A DNA stretch of 28,236 bases from Anaerolineae bacterium (GTDB lineage: Bacteria > Chloroflexota > Anaerolineae > 4572-78 > J111). Below, piece by piece: positions 14,584 through 21,704 of the stretch. Both the position numbers and the translations under genes were made by a program. The notes beneath the pieces were generated by a model that worked only from the letters and a program-made list of their open reading frames with translations, did not search any database and was not told where the DNA came from. The stretch is from the NCBI GenBank assembly GCA_023151115.1, contig JAKLJP010000069.1, positions 1 to 28,236 of the forward strand. Reading direction: 5' to 3'. Each line of letters begins with the position of its first letter. The stretch's first letter is position 1.

Positions 14584-15771
14584 CACTTGTTTTAAGTTCT
14601 CTTTCAAATCCTGAGCGACTAATTTCGCGGCGGCGTTTTGCCAGTTGTGCAGGGTGCGTTCGGGGACCTGGGTTTGAAACCATTCCAGGGCTTGATGACT
14701 GACCGGGTTATGACCGTTGAGTGGGTCGGCGCGGCGGCTGTAGGGTTTGAGGCCGGCGACGTAGGGAAAGTAGAGGGCGTTGTAATATCGCCAGGCTTCG
14801 GTTGCGCCGAACTCGCCCTGGTCGCGGGGTTTGAGCCGGTCAATGCTCTCAACTAGCAGGCTTTTGAGTTCAGCCGCCCGTTCGAGGGTGTTATCCGGCG
14901 CGTTGCGTTGGGCCAGGCGGGTCTCAATGATAGGCAGGTAGGTTAGCGGGCTGGCCGCCAGCCGAGGCAGGTCGCCCAGGTGGCTGAGCGCCCGTCGGGT
15001 GAGCCGGGTGAACTCGGCCTCGTCGAGCGTGGCGAAATCAACCGGCGGGCCGAGGCGGGGCAAGGCGCCGGCCGCTGCCCGCAAATCGGCGCGAGCGCGG
15101 CGCAGGTGGGGCAGGTGGGCAAAGGCCAGCCGGTCCAGGTTGCTCTGGACGGCGTCGGCAAAGGTTTGGGTGATGGTAGCGGCGGCCAACACCGCCAGCA
15201 GCAGCGCCAGCATAGGAAAGGTCAGCCCGGTTCCCCAGACCATCGCTGCTGTAACCAGGCCGCCAAACAGCAAGGCGTAACCCAAGGAATAATCAAACGA
15301 ACGGAACAAATCAGGCAGCAGCGCCTGGCCTTCATCGCGGGCATCCGCTACGGCTGCGGCTAGCCCCAGCAGGATGAAGTCAACCGTTAGCGCCGCCAGC
15401 ACCCAGCCGCGGGGCAGCCAGGCCGGAGGGAAGGCAAACAGAACCGTCCCTCCGATGAGCCAACACACGGCCACACATAAAAGGGTACGCATCCGCTGCG
15501 AAGCGCCGGGCCATAGGTACAGTAACGCCACCAGCCAGAACAACGCCGCCAAAAAGGGCAACGTCTCGTGCCAGCGGGTCAGAGTTTGGGCTAGAGTGGA
15601 AGTGGGGGCAAAGCCGCTGAGAAGGTTCGCGGCCAGGCTGGCTGCAAAAGCTAGCAGTCCCAATCCGGCCCCGGCTAATGGCAGCCGAGCCGGATTACGG
15701 GCCAGCAGATACAGGCCCAGCCATAAGGCAAGGCTGTAGATAAACAGTTCTAAGCTCAGGCGGACTGTCAT
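14575..15771 (-). CDS. Polytopic membrane protein with C-terminal soluble domain, function unknown
   Basis: A 398-aa protein. Residues 1-205 contain about seven or eight hydrophobic segments (LELFIYSLALWLGLYLLA at the start, TFPMLALLLAVLAAATI near the end), resembling the N-terminal sensor-type membrane regions seen in front of signalling domains. Residues 210-398 are soluble and helical, with arginine- and leucine-rich stretches and RYYNALYFPYVAGLKPYSRR, but no kinase, cyclase or HTH motif. No family recognised. Codon use fits the backbone. No clear ribosome site precedes the ATG at 15771. Confidence 0.75.
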   Translation of the reverse strand: MTVRLSLELFIYSLALWLGLYLLARNPARLPLAGAGLGLLAFAASLAANLLSGFAPTSTLAQTLTRWHETLPFLAALFWLVALLYLWPGASQRMRTLLCVAVCWLIGGTVLFAFPPAWLPRGWVLAALTVDFILLGLAAAVADARDEGQALLPDLFRSFDYSLGYALLFGGLVTAAMVWGTGLTFPMLALLLAVLAAATITQTFADAVQSNLDRLAFAHLPHLRRARADLRAAAGALPRLGPPVDFATLDEAEFTRLTRRALSHLGDLPRLAASPLTYLPIIETRLAQRNAPDNTLERAAELKSLLVESIDRLKPRDQGEFGATEAWRYYNALYFPYVAGLKPYSRRADPLNGHNPVSHQALEWFQTQVPERTLHNWQNAAAKLVAQDLKENLKQVAK

Positions 15772-15816
15772 TTGTCATTTAGAGAACCGGCGGCAGCATG
15801 GCTAAGTGATTGTCCA

Positions 15817-15866
15817 AAAATAAGTTCCTACAAGTTCCCAGGGAACTAAAGGAACTCATAGGAACT
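15817..15866. repeat. Iterated GTTCC/GGAAC hairpin
   Basis: AAGTTCC units (AGTTCCTACAAGTTCCCAGG) followed by GGAACT units (GGAACTAAAGGAACTCATAG, GGAACTC), forming a hairpin around CCCAGGG. Same construction principle as the hairpins at 14491, 20673 and 21612 but with a different unit. Confidence 0.6.
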
Positions 15867-15895
15867 CAAAACGGGGAGTAAATTCTAGCCGTTTA

Positions 15896-16666
15896 CTAAG
15901 GGGTGGTAACAAGGATAGCGCCGGCGATGAGCGGCATCAGCCCATCAGGCCATTGGGTATGCTGGTCAAATTTGGCGTCACGCAAGCCGGCCCCGCGCAG
16001 CGTCACCTGGCTCAGATTAGCCCCACACAAGTTAGCTTCCTGCATATCGGCTCGGCCTAAATCGGCCCCGCTTAAATCAGCCCCGGTCAGATTAGCTTCG
16101 CGTAAGACTACGCCGCGCATATCGGCCCCGCGCAGATTGGCCCCGCTTAAATTGGCGCCGTGCATATCAGCGCCGCGCAGCGTTACGCCGCGCAAATCGG
16201 CCCCGGTCAGGTCAGCTTCCGCTAATTTGGCCTGGGTTAAGTTGGTGGCGGCCAGCAGGTCCGTGCCGGCCAGGGTTGCCCCGTTGAGGTTGGCCTGGGT
16301 AAGGGTGGCATGGCTCAGGTTGACCCCGGCCAGATTGGCCCGGCTCAGGTTGGCCCCTTCCAGGTTAGCCCGTTCCATCATCGCGCCGCGTAGGTCGGCT
16401 TCAGTTAGATCGGCCATGCCGCTAAAATCGGCTTCGGTCAGGTCGGCCCCGGCCAGGTTGGCGCCAACCAGGATGACATCCAGCAAAAAGGTGTCAACCA
16501 GGGCGGCCTTGTTCAAATTAGCGCCGCTCAAATTAGCGCCGCTCAGATTAGCGCCGCGCAGGTCAGCGCCGCTCAAATCCAGGCCTTGCAGGTTTTGCTC
16601 TTGCAGGGTGATGTAGCCCATAATTTTTAGATGGTCTTCAATCTGCTTGCGGGTTAATTTGGTCAC
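15896..16666 (-). CDS. Pentapeptide-repeat protein
   Basis: A 256-aa protein. After ~28 residues it is made of A(D/N)LxG-type pentapeptides (GADLRGANLSGANLSGANLN and onward, about 40 repeats) up to ~residue 235, predicting a right-handed quadrilateral beta-helix. A small interruption near residues 55-66 (VDTFLLDVILVG) breaks the register. It ends with a hydrophobic stretch (LMPLIAGAILVTTP). The GTG at 16666 has AGGA seven bases upstream. Such proteins range from DNA-gyrase protection (MfpA/Qnr) to structural roles. The Qnr/MfpA loop or dimer features are not evident, so no function is assigned. Confidence 0.9.
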   Translation of the reverse strand: MTKLTRKQIEDHLKIMGYITLQEQNLQGLDLSGADLRGANLSGANLSGANLNKAALVDTFLLDVILVGANLAGADLTEADFSGMADLTEADLRGAMMERANLEGANLSRANLAGVNLSHATLTQANLNGATLAGTDLLAATNLTQAKLAEADLTGADLRGVTLRGADMHGANLSGANLRGADMRGVVLREANLTGADLSGADLGRADMQEANLCGANLSQVTLRGAGLRDAKFDQHTQWPDGLMPLIAGAILVTTP

Positions 16667-16785
16667 GTTCCGTTCCTCATCGAAGATTTATCGGCGTCCA
16701 GATGCGGGACTTTTTTCATTTTAAATGCAAAGCGGTCAGGATGCAAGGACAGTTTATAAAGTACGGTTAAGGTTAACATTCCTTT

Positions 16786-17556
16786 CTACAGTTTGGTTAG
16801 AATCTCCGGCCCGTGCTCGGTGATGGCGATGGTGTGTTCAAATTGGGCTGAGAGCGAGCCGTCTAGCGTGACCACCGTCCAGCCGTCGTCCAGCAGCCGC
16901 CAGTCGGGCTGGCCGGCGTTGATCATCGGCTCGATGGTGAAGACCATACCGGGGCGCAGCCGAGGTCCGCGTGAAGCTTCGCGCACATGCGAGACCGAGG
17001 GCGGCTCGTGAAGCGATTTGCCCAGGCCGTGGCCGCCCCACTCCCGCACCACCGTTACCCCCTGGCTGTCGGCGTAATTGTGAATGGCCGCGCCAATATC
17101 ATTGAGAAAGTGGATGGGCTGGGCGGCGGCAATGCCCCGCTGCAAACATTCCTGGGTCACCTCTAACAGCCGCTGCGCCTCCGCCGAAACCCGGCCTACC
17201 GGGTAGGTGACACAGGCATCACCACACCAATCATTGTATCTCAGCCCAATATCAATGCCCACAATGTCGCCCTCGCGCAGTACCCGGCCGTCCGGCAAAC
17301 CGTGACATATCTCGTTATTGACCGAGGCGCAAATGACCCCTGGAAAGGGCGGGTGCTTGGGTGGATTGCCGCGATAGCCCTTGTATAAGGGTTTGGCTTT
17401 ATGCTGGGCAAGATACTGCTCAGCCAGGCGATCCAGTTCCCGTAGGGTGACGCCCGGCTTGATGTGCTCGCCCAAAAGGGCAAAAGTTTCGGCTACCAGC
17501 CGCCCGGCGGCCCGCATGTGTTCAATGGCCCGCCGATTTTTAAGGGGAATGCTCAT
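16786..17556 (-). CDS. map: Methionine aminopeptidase, type I
   Basis: A 256-aa enzyme that removes the N-terminal Met from nascent proteins in the cytoplasm. All five metal ligands are in place: D102 (IVGIDIG), D113 (WCGDACVTY), H176 (GGHGLGKSLHEPP), E209 (FTIEPM) and E240 (QFEHTIAIT). The substrate His residues H85 (EICHGLP) and H183 are present. No N-terminal zinc-finger extension, so it is the short bacterial class. Length is typical. It starts ATGAGCATTCC with no clear Shine-Dalgarno sequence. Stand-alone between the pentapeptide gene and a repeat-rich gap; not in the usual ribosomal-protein cluster. Confidence 0.96.
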   Translation of the reverse strand: MSIPLKNRRAIEHMRAAGRLVAETFALLGEHIKPGVTLRELDRLAEQYLAQHKAKPLYKGYRGNPPKHPPFPGVICASVNNEICHGLPDGRVLREGDIVGIDIGLRYNDWCGDACVTYPVGRVSAEAQRLLEVTQECLQRGIAAAQPIHFLNDIGAAIHNYADSQGVTVVREWGGHGLGKSLHEPPSVSHVREASRGPRLRPGMVFTIEPMINAGQPDWRLLDDGWTVVTLDGSLSAQFEHTIAITEHGPEILTKL

Positions 17557-17901
17557 GATGTAGAATTGGTTTCCTTATCTAGTATCTTTAAACCAGGGAA
17601 CGGAAGGAACTACGTTGTCTTTAGGCTGAGTCTGAGTCCAAGGCTAAGAAAGGTAGAACAACGGCTTTGTGCTTGGTACAGGAAGACGTAAATTCGTCAC
17701 GATTTATGGTGTCCGCTTCCTGGCATGTCATTTCGAGCGCCAGCAACGCGTAGGCGTCTCCTGGCTCGCCATAATATTTTTGCCGTGGTAACGGAGATTC
17801 CTCCCTGCGGTCGGAATGACATAACTTTCTTGTTTTTCTCTTAGCCTCAACCTTAGCCTTGTTGGGAACATTCGTCCCTCAGTTCCTTTTGGCTCCTCGC
17901 C
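17557..17901. repeat. Gap with nested inverted repeats
   Basis: No gene seen. An outer pair of GGCTAAG-type iterations (GGCTGAGTCTGAGTCCAAGG near 17625-17644; TTAGCCTCAACCTTAGCCTT near 17842-17861) encloses a TGTCAT-type inverted repeat: ATGTCATTTCGAG (17725-17737) to CGGAATGACAT (17812-17822), with GGCGTCTCCTGGCTCGCC between. The inner part is the same family as 11508-11586. Confidence 0.65.
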
Positions 17902-18546
17902 CTATAATTCTATTAAACCCTGCTGCGTGGCCAGACGCACGGCTTCGGTGCGGTTGCCCGCGCCCAATTTGCCCATAATCGAGCTGACGTGGAACTTGAC
18001 GGTGCGCTCACTGATGACCAGAGCGGCGGCGATCTCTTTATTTTGCAGCCCCTGGGCTACCAGCCGCAAAACCTCCAGTTCGCGCAAGGTCAGCGCCTCG
18101 ACCTCGTTGACCTGGGCGGGGTGGCTTACCTGGCGCAGCAGCTTGGAGGCCACCACCGGCTGTAATAACGACCCGCCGGCATGGACCACCCGCACGGCGT
18201 CGAACAACTCTTTGCGCGGCGCGCCCTTGAGCAGATACCCCTGCGCCCCGGCCTGCACCGCCCCTAAAATGCGCTCATCGGTGTCGAAGGCAGTAAATAC
18301 AATGCCCCGTATCTCGGGGTTGGATTGGCTCAAGCGGCGCAGCACCTCAACTCCGTCCAAATCCGGCATTTCCAGGTCGAGCAGCATGACATCGGGCCGC
18401 AGTTCCCTGGCCCGCTCCACTGCCTCTGCCCCGGTTCCGGCCTCGCCCACGATCTCAAAATCCGGTTGTGTACCCAGGATGGCAACCAGGCCATCCCGTA
18501 CCACCGGATGGTCGTCGGCCACTAAAATGCGAATAGGATTTGCCAT
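17902..18546 (-). CDS. NarL/LuxR-family response regulator
   Basis: A 214-aa regulator. The receiver domain is at 4-120 with acidic pocket D11/D12 (VADDHPVVRDGL), phospho-acceptor D57 (LLDLEMPDLDG), the switch Thr in IVFTAF and Lys in YLLKGA. A LuxR-type HTH is at ~148-210 (LTLRELEVLRLVAQGLQNKE, then RTVKFHVSSIMGKL). The partner histidine kinase gene ends 14 bases upstream on the same strand, so the two form one operon and almost surely one phosphorelay. Targets unknown; autoregulation not evident. Confidence 0.95.
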   Translation of the reverse strand: MANPIRILVADDHPVVRDGLVAILGTQPDFEIVGEAGTGAEAVERARELRPDVMLLDLEMPDLDGVEVLRRLSQSNPEIRGIVFTAFDTDERILGAVQAGAQGYLLKGAPRKELFDAVRVVHAGGSLLQPVVASKLLRQVSHPAQVNEVEALTLRELEVLRLVAQGLQNKEIAAALVISERTVKFHVSSIMGKLGAGNRTEAVRLATQQGLIEL

Positions 18547-18560
18547 TATTTACCGGCTCG

Positions 18561-19742
18561 CTAATGTAAGGGAATCGTCACTTCCAGCCGCGTCCCCTCG
18601 CCGGGGCAGCTTTTCAAATGCAGGCTGCCGCCCAGCAGCCTGGCCCGTTCGTTCAACCCAATCAGGCCGTACCGCCCCGGCGGGACCTCGCTTGGGTCAA
18701 AGCCCTGGCCGTCATCCTCGATGCTAAGCCGGATCTGCTGCGGGGTAAGGCTCAGCTCCAGATTAACCTGGGCGGCCTGGGCGTGCCGAGCAATGTTGGT
18801 CAACGCTTCCTGGGCAATGCGATACAATCCTACCTCCAGGCGCAGCGGCAGGGGTCGCAGACCGCCGGTGGTGACAAACTTGACCGGTAGTTGTTCGCGG
18901 CTGGTCCATTCGGCAGCCAAAGCGGTCAGCGCCTCTACCAGCGTCCGCCCTTCCAGGGGCGCGGCCCGCAAATCCAGCACCGAGCGCCGGGCTTCTTCCA
19001 GGTTGGCCTGGGTCAGAGCCAGGGCTTCCTGCACAATCTGGCGCACCCGGCCGGTGGGAGCGGTCTGCTCCAGCAGGGCGTCGGCGGTTTCCAGCTTAAG
19101 AGTGAGGGCGGTCAAGCCCTGGGCCAGGGTATCATGGATTTCACGGGCCAGCCGGTTGCGCTCTTTGATAGCCCCCAGTTCGGTGCTGCGGGCAAACAGC
19201 CGGGTCCGTTCGATGGCAATGCTCAGCAAATCGCCAACGGTGTGCAACAAGCGCAAATCATCGGCCGACAGCTCCCACCAACGGGTTTCGGCGCTGGCGA
19301 CATTGAGCACCCCCAACCTTTTTTTATGGGCGTATAGGGGAATACTGGCGTGATAGCGCAGCCCCTCGGTCCCCACGGTCAGGTCTTCGAGCCGGCTGCA
19401 CGTAATCACACTGACCCGCTCGCGGTTGTCCAGGCCGCCGTGACGGTAGGCATCCAGGCAGGCACAGCCCCCTTCCATCAAATGGCATGAGTTTTCAGCC
19501 AGGGCGGGGGGTAGTTCCTGGGCAGCGGCCAGGTAAGGGTTATCGCCTTCGTCGGGCCACAGGAAGATCCAGCCGGTGCGCAGGCCAAATAGTTCGGCTA
19601 CCTGGGCCAGGGCCGTGCGCAGCGATTGGTCCAGGTCCACCTCGCGGTTCAACGCTTCGGCGATGGTGTTGAGAATGGACAGCTCCCGGTTGCGCCGCCG
19701 TAATTTGTCAGCATCAGACTCAGATGTGGCCTGTGGAAGCAT
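18561..19742 (-). CDS. GAF-domain sensor histidine kinase (NarX/NreB-type core)
   Basis: A 393-aa kinase without membrane segments. A short coiled region (DKLRRRNRELSILNTIAEAL) is followed by a GAF domain (~40-180), a HisKA_3 box with phospho-acceptor H203 (LAREIHDTLAQGL), the ATPase N-box (YRIAQEALTNIARHA), G1 (IEDDGQGFD) and G2 (GRYGLIGLNERARLLGG). The GAF domain has four Cys: C86, C93, C95 and C115 (SCHLMEGGCAC, VITCSRL), which could bind a metal or Fe-S cluster or act as a redox switch. The start at 19742 (MLPQAT) is preferred over the longer frame, because a promoter at 19752-19780 lies inside that extension. It pairs with the response regulator downstream. Confidence 0.93.
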   Translation of the reverse strand: MLPQATSESDADKLRRRNRELSILNTIAEALNREVDLDQSLRTALAQVAELFGLRTGWIFLWPDEGDNPYLAAAQELPPALAENSCHLMEGGCACLDAYRHGGLDNRERVSVITCSRLEDLTVGTEGLRYHASIPLYAHKKRLGVLNVASAETRWWELSADDLRLLHTVGDLLSIAIERTRLFARSTELGAIKERNRLAREIHDTLAQGLTALTLKLETADALLEQTAPTGRVRQIVQEALALTQANLEEARRSVLDLRAAPLEGRTLVEALTALAAEWTSREQLPVKFVTTGGLRPLPLRLEVGLYRIAQEALTNIARHAQAAQVNLELSLTPQQIRLSIEDDGQGFDPSEVPPGRYGLIGLNERARLLGGSLHLKSCPGEGTRLEVTIPLH

Positions 19743-19751
19743 CGTGCCTAC

Positions 19752-19780
19752 ATTGTAGCATAAGGCCAAAGGTCTGACAA
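19752..19780 (-). promoter_or_regulatory. Promoter of the histidine kinase/response regulator operon, probably leaderless
   Basis: On the minus strand, TTGTCA (19775-19780), 17 bases, TACAAT (19752-19757). Only nine bases separate the -10 from the ATG at 19742, so the transcript should begin at or within ~3 bases of the start codon. No Shine-Dalgarno sequence is present, consistent with a leaderless message. Confidence 0.7.
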
Positions 19781-19964
19781 TGCTGAAGTTAACCAAAAAG
19801 ACGCGAAGACACAAAAAATAACCTCTTTGTGTCTTCGTTTAAACTTTCTTGGCCACGGGTTGGTCTGTTTAGGCGCTTCCAAGAAAATAACTCATCAGAT
19901 ATTTATCTTATGTTTATGTAAAAAATGGAAGACTCAAGATGTTTGACTCATTTAAACTTGGAAC

Positions 19965-20066
19965 GGTCTTAGGCTCAATACATTTCAAATAACTTAGTTT
20001 AGCCCCTTGTGGGCGGGCGCGAGGCCCTATGCTACGGCCTTATTTGAAATGTATTGGTCTTAGGCT
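19965..20066. mobile_element. MITE-like element with 16-bp terminal inverted repeats and 11-bp direct repeats
   Basis: AATACATTTCAAATAA (19977-19992) and its exact inverse TTATTTGAAATGTATT (20040-20055) enclose ~47 GC-rich bases. The flanks are exact 11-bp direct repeats, GGTCTTAGGCT (19965-19975 and 20056-20066), with one extra base on the left. This resembles a small non-autonomous transposable element with its target duplication. The rest of the gap 19743-20073 shows nothing further beyond the kinase promoter. Confidence 0.65.
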
Positions 20067-20073
20067 TCAATCC

Positions 20074-20439
20074 TTATAGGTACCGCACCTCCACCTGTGA
20101 GGGTTGCGACCCTTTCTTCTTCTCCACCCGATAAGGCAGCTCGCCCAGCAAAAACTGCTCGCGGATAAACCGCTGTAAGGGTTGGCGGGGGTTGTCACAA
20201 TCCAGGGGCAGCACCCGGTCTCGGCGGTCATACAACGTACACTCGCCAATCGAGGCAGTGGCCAGCGGACCGAGCATCTGGCTGAGGTAGGTCGGCAGGC
20301 CGACGGCGATAATATATTCATTTCTTAATTTATCAAGGGCACGGATCAGGGGGTGATCGAGGGAAAACCCAGCCGTGAGGCAATGACTTCTGGTTTTTAA
20401 CAGATCTCTAATTTGGCTCGCGGTTAGTTTTGAAGACAT
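20074..20439 (-). CDS. Hypothetical protein
   Basis: A 121-aa soluble protein with mixed alpha/beta character, basic towards the end (YRVEKKKGSQPSQVEVRYL). It opens MSSKLTASQIRDLLKTRSHC, a possible small helix pair, then LIRALDKLRNEYIIAVGLPTY and CTLYDRRDRVLPLDCD. No family recognised. AGGAG five bases before the ATG supports translation. It stands alone, divergent from the AroE-like gene across a 312-base gap. Confidence 0.7.
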   Translation of the reverse strand: MSSKLTASQIRDLLKTRSHCLTAGFSLDHPLIRALDKLRNEYIIAVGLPTYLSQMLGPLATASIGECTLYDRRDRVLPLDCDNPRQPLQRFIREQFLLGELPYRVEKKKGSQPSQVEVRYL

Positions 20440-20612
20440 GGCAGCTCCTTTAAGAAATATGAAAGGCAGAGACGATTGCCTATCTTTGGGTGAAGTTAAA
20501 GAACAGCTTCCTTTTTACACCAACATGTGTAGATGCATTTCAGGATACACACATTATATAACGACGCTTCTCCCCCAAGTGTTACGCCCTCAAGGCCCGC
20601 AGATGCCGCTTT

Positions 20613-20640
20613 TTGACACCGTTTTAATGTGTGTTATAGT
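20613..20640 (+). promoter_or_regulatory. Promoter of the AroE-like/cupin/WD40 group
   Basis: TTGACA (20613-20618), 16-base spacer, TATAGT (20635-20640). Predicted start is ~20647, leaving a ~105-base leader that holds the hairpin at 20673-20718. The other part of the gap (20440-20612) shows only a short TGTGTA/TACACA dyad near 20527-20552. Confidence 0.65.
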
Positions 20641-20672
20641 AGAAGCCGTATCTAAACTTACCCTATAGGAGT

Positions 20673-20731
20673 GGAGATTAGAGATTGGAGATTTTTTAAT
20701 CTCCAATCTCCAATCTCCAATCTCCCTTTTT
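20673..20731 (+). promoter_or_regulatory. Leader hairpin of GGAGATT iterations, possible attenuator
   Basis: GGAGATTAGAGATTGGAGATT-type left arm (20673-20693), loop TTTT, right arm of AATCTCC repeats (20698-20718); 20 of 21 positions pair. A further AATCTCC and a C-T6 run follow (20719-20731). Between promoter and start codon, this has the shape of an intrinsic terminator in the leader. The spare AATCTCC unit could allow register-shifted folding. Confidence 0.5.
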
Positions 20732-20751
20732 TCGGAAATAGGACAATAACC

Positions 20752-21618
20752 ATGCCCTCAGAACCCAACTACAAAGCCGAGTTGGTCGGCGTGTTTGGCC
20801 ACCCGGTGGCCGAAAATCCCACCATTGTCATGCAGGAAGCCGCGTTTCAAGCCCTGGGTTTGAATTGGCGCTACCTGACCATTGAAGTTTACCCCGAAGA
20901 CCTGGCCGACGCTTTTAGAGGTTTACGGGCCATGAACTTTCAGGGTATTAACCTGACCATTCCCCACAAAGTCGAAGTGCTAAAATATTTGGATGAAGCG
21001 GCGGCAGATGCCCAACTGATGGGTGCGGTCAACACCGTGCGCCGGGAGGGCCGGCGGCTAATCGGCGAGAACACCGACGGCAAAGGTTTTCTACGCTCGC
21101 TGCGGGAAGATGCCAGGCTTGACCCGCAGGGCAAAAAGGTGGTTATTCTGGGCGCGGGCGGCGCGGCGCGGGCCATCACCGTCGAGTTGGCCCTGGCCGG
21201 AGCAACCCACTTGACTATTGTCAACCGCTCCCCGCAGCGGGGTCACGATCTGGCGGCCTTGCTCAACGAAAAAACCCCCACCCAGGCCGAGTTTACGCCC
21301 TGGGATCAACCCTATGCCGTGCCGCCTGAGACCGATATCCTGGTCAATGCCACTTCGATTGGCCTTTTCCCCAACGTCAACGACAAACCTGACCTGCTTT
21401 ACGACAGCATCACCCCCCGGCTGACCGTCTGCGACGTAATTCCCAACCCGCCCCAAACCCCGTTTCTGCAAGAAGCTGCCGCTCGCGGAGCCAAAACCCT
21501 CGATGGGCTGGGCATGCTGGTCTATCAGGGCGCAATTGGCTTCAAAATGTGGACCGGCCTGGACGCCCCCGTAACCGTTATGCGTCAGGCATTGGCCCAG
21601 GCTTTTAATAGAGGCTAA
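20752..21618 (+). CDS. aroE: Shikimate dehydrogenase-like protein (AroE family)
   Basis: A 288-aa two-domain dehydrogenase. The N-terminal catalytic domain has NLTIPHK with catalytic Lys73 and ENTDG with D109. The Rossmann domain has ILGAGGAARA (~132-141) and NRS (158-160) for NADP. NATSIGL and LDGLGMLVYQGA also match AroE. AroE would reduce 3-dehydroshikimate in aromatic amino-acid synthesis. The usual substrate motif HSxSPxxHN near the N-terminus is replaced by HPVAENPTIVMQ, so the two Ser that hold the shikimate carboxylate are missing and the substrate may differ. ATG at 20752 has AGGA upstream; the longer frame would run into the leader hairpin. A hairpin follows the stop codon. Confidence 0.85.
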   Translation: MPSEPNYKAELVGVFGHPVAENPTIVMQEAAFQALGLNWRYLTIEVYPEDLADAFRGLRAMNFQGINLTIPHKVEVLKYLDEAAADAQLMGAVNTVRREGRRLIGENTDGKGFLRSLREDARLDPQGKKVVILGAGGAARAITVELALAGATHLTIVNRSPQRGHDLAALLNEKTPTQAEFTPWDQPYAVPPETDILVNATSIGLFPNVNDKPDLLYDSITPRLTVCDVIPNPPQTPFLQEAAARGAKTLDGLGMLVYQGAIGFKMWTGLDAPVTVMRQALAQAFNRG

Positions 21619-21670
21619 GGCTAAGGCTGAGGCTGAGGAAGGAAGAGTAACTTAGCCTTAGCCTCAGCCT
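21612..21670 (+). repeat. Iterated GGCTAAG hairpin overlapping the aroE stop codon
   Basis: AGGCTAAGGCTAAGGCTGAGG-type left arm and CTTAGCCTTAGCCTCAGCCT right arm (21651-21670). The aroE TAA (21616-21618) is part of the first unit. It may be a terminator-like or mRNA-protecting structure; the next gene starts at 21705. Confidence 0.65.
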
Positions 21671-21704
21671 TTGCAGGCTCATATAAAATTCAAAGGATCA
21701 ACCC

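Noticed and set aside
15903..16616. Long plus-strand open frame opposite the pentapeptide gene (and similar ones opposite the WD40 and LysM genes)
   Set aside because: Mirror images of repetitive, GC-rich coding sequence; the minus-strand pentapeptide reading (and the plus-strand WD40 and minus-strand LysM readings) give clear protein families.
14491..20725. Iterated repeats considered as CRISPR arrays
   Set aside because: Units are 5-8 nt, contiguous and followed by their inverse; there are no spacers and no cas genes.
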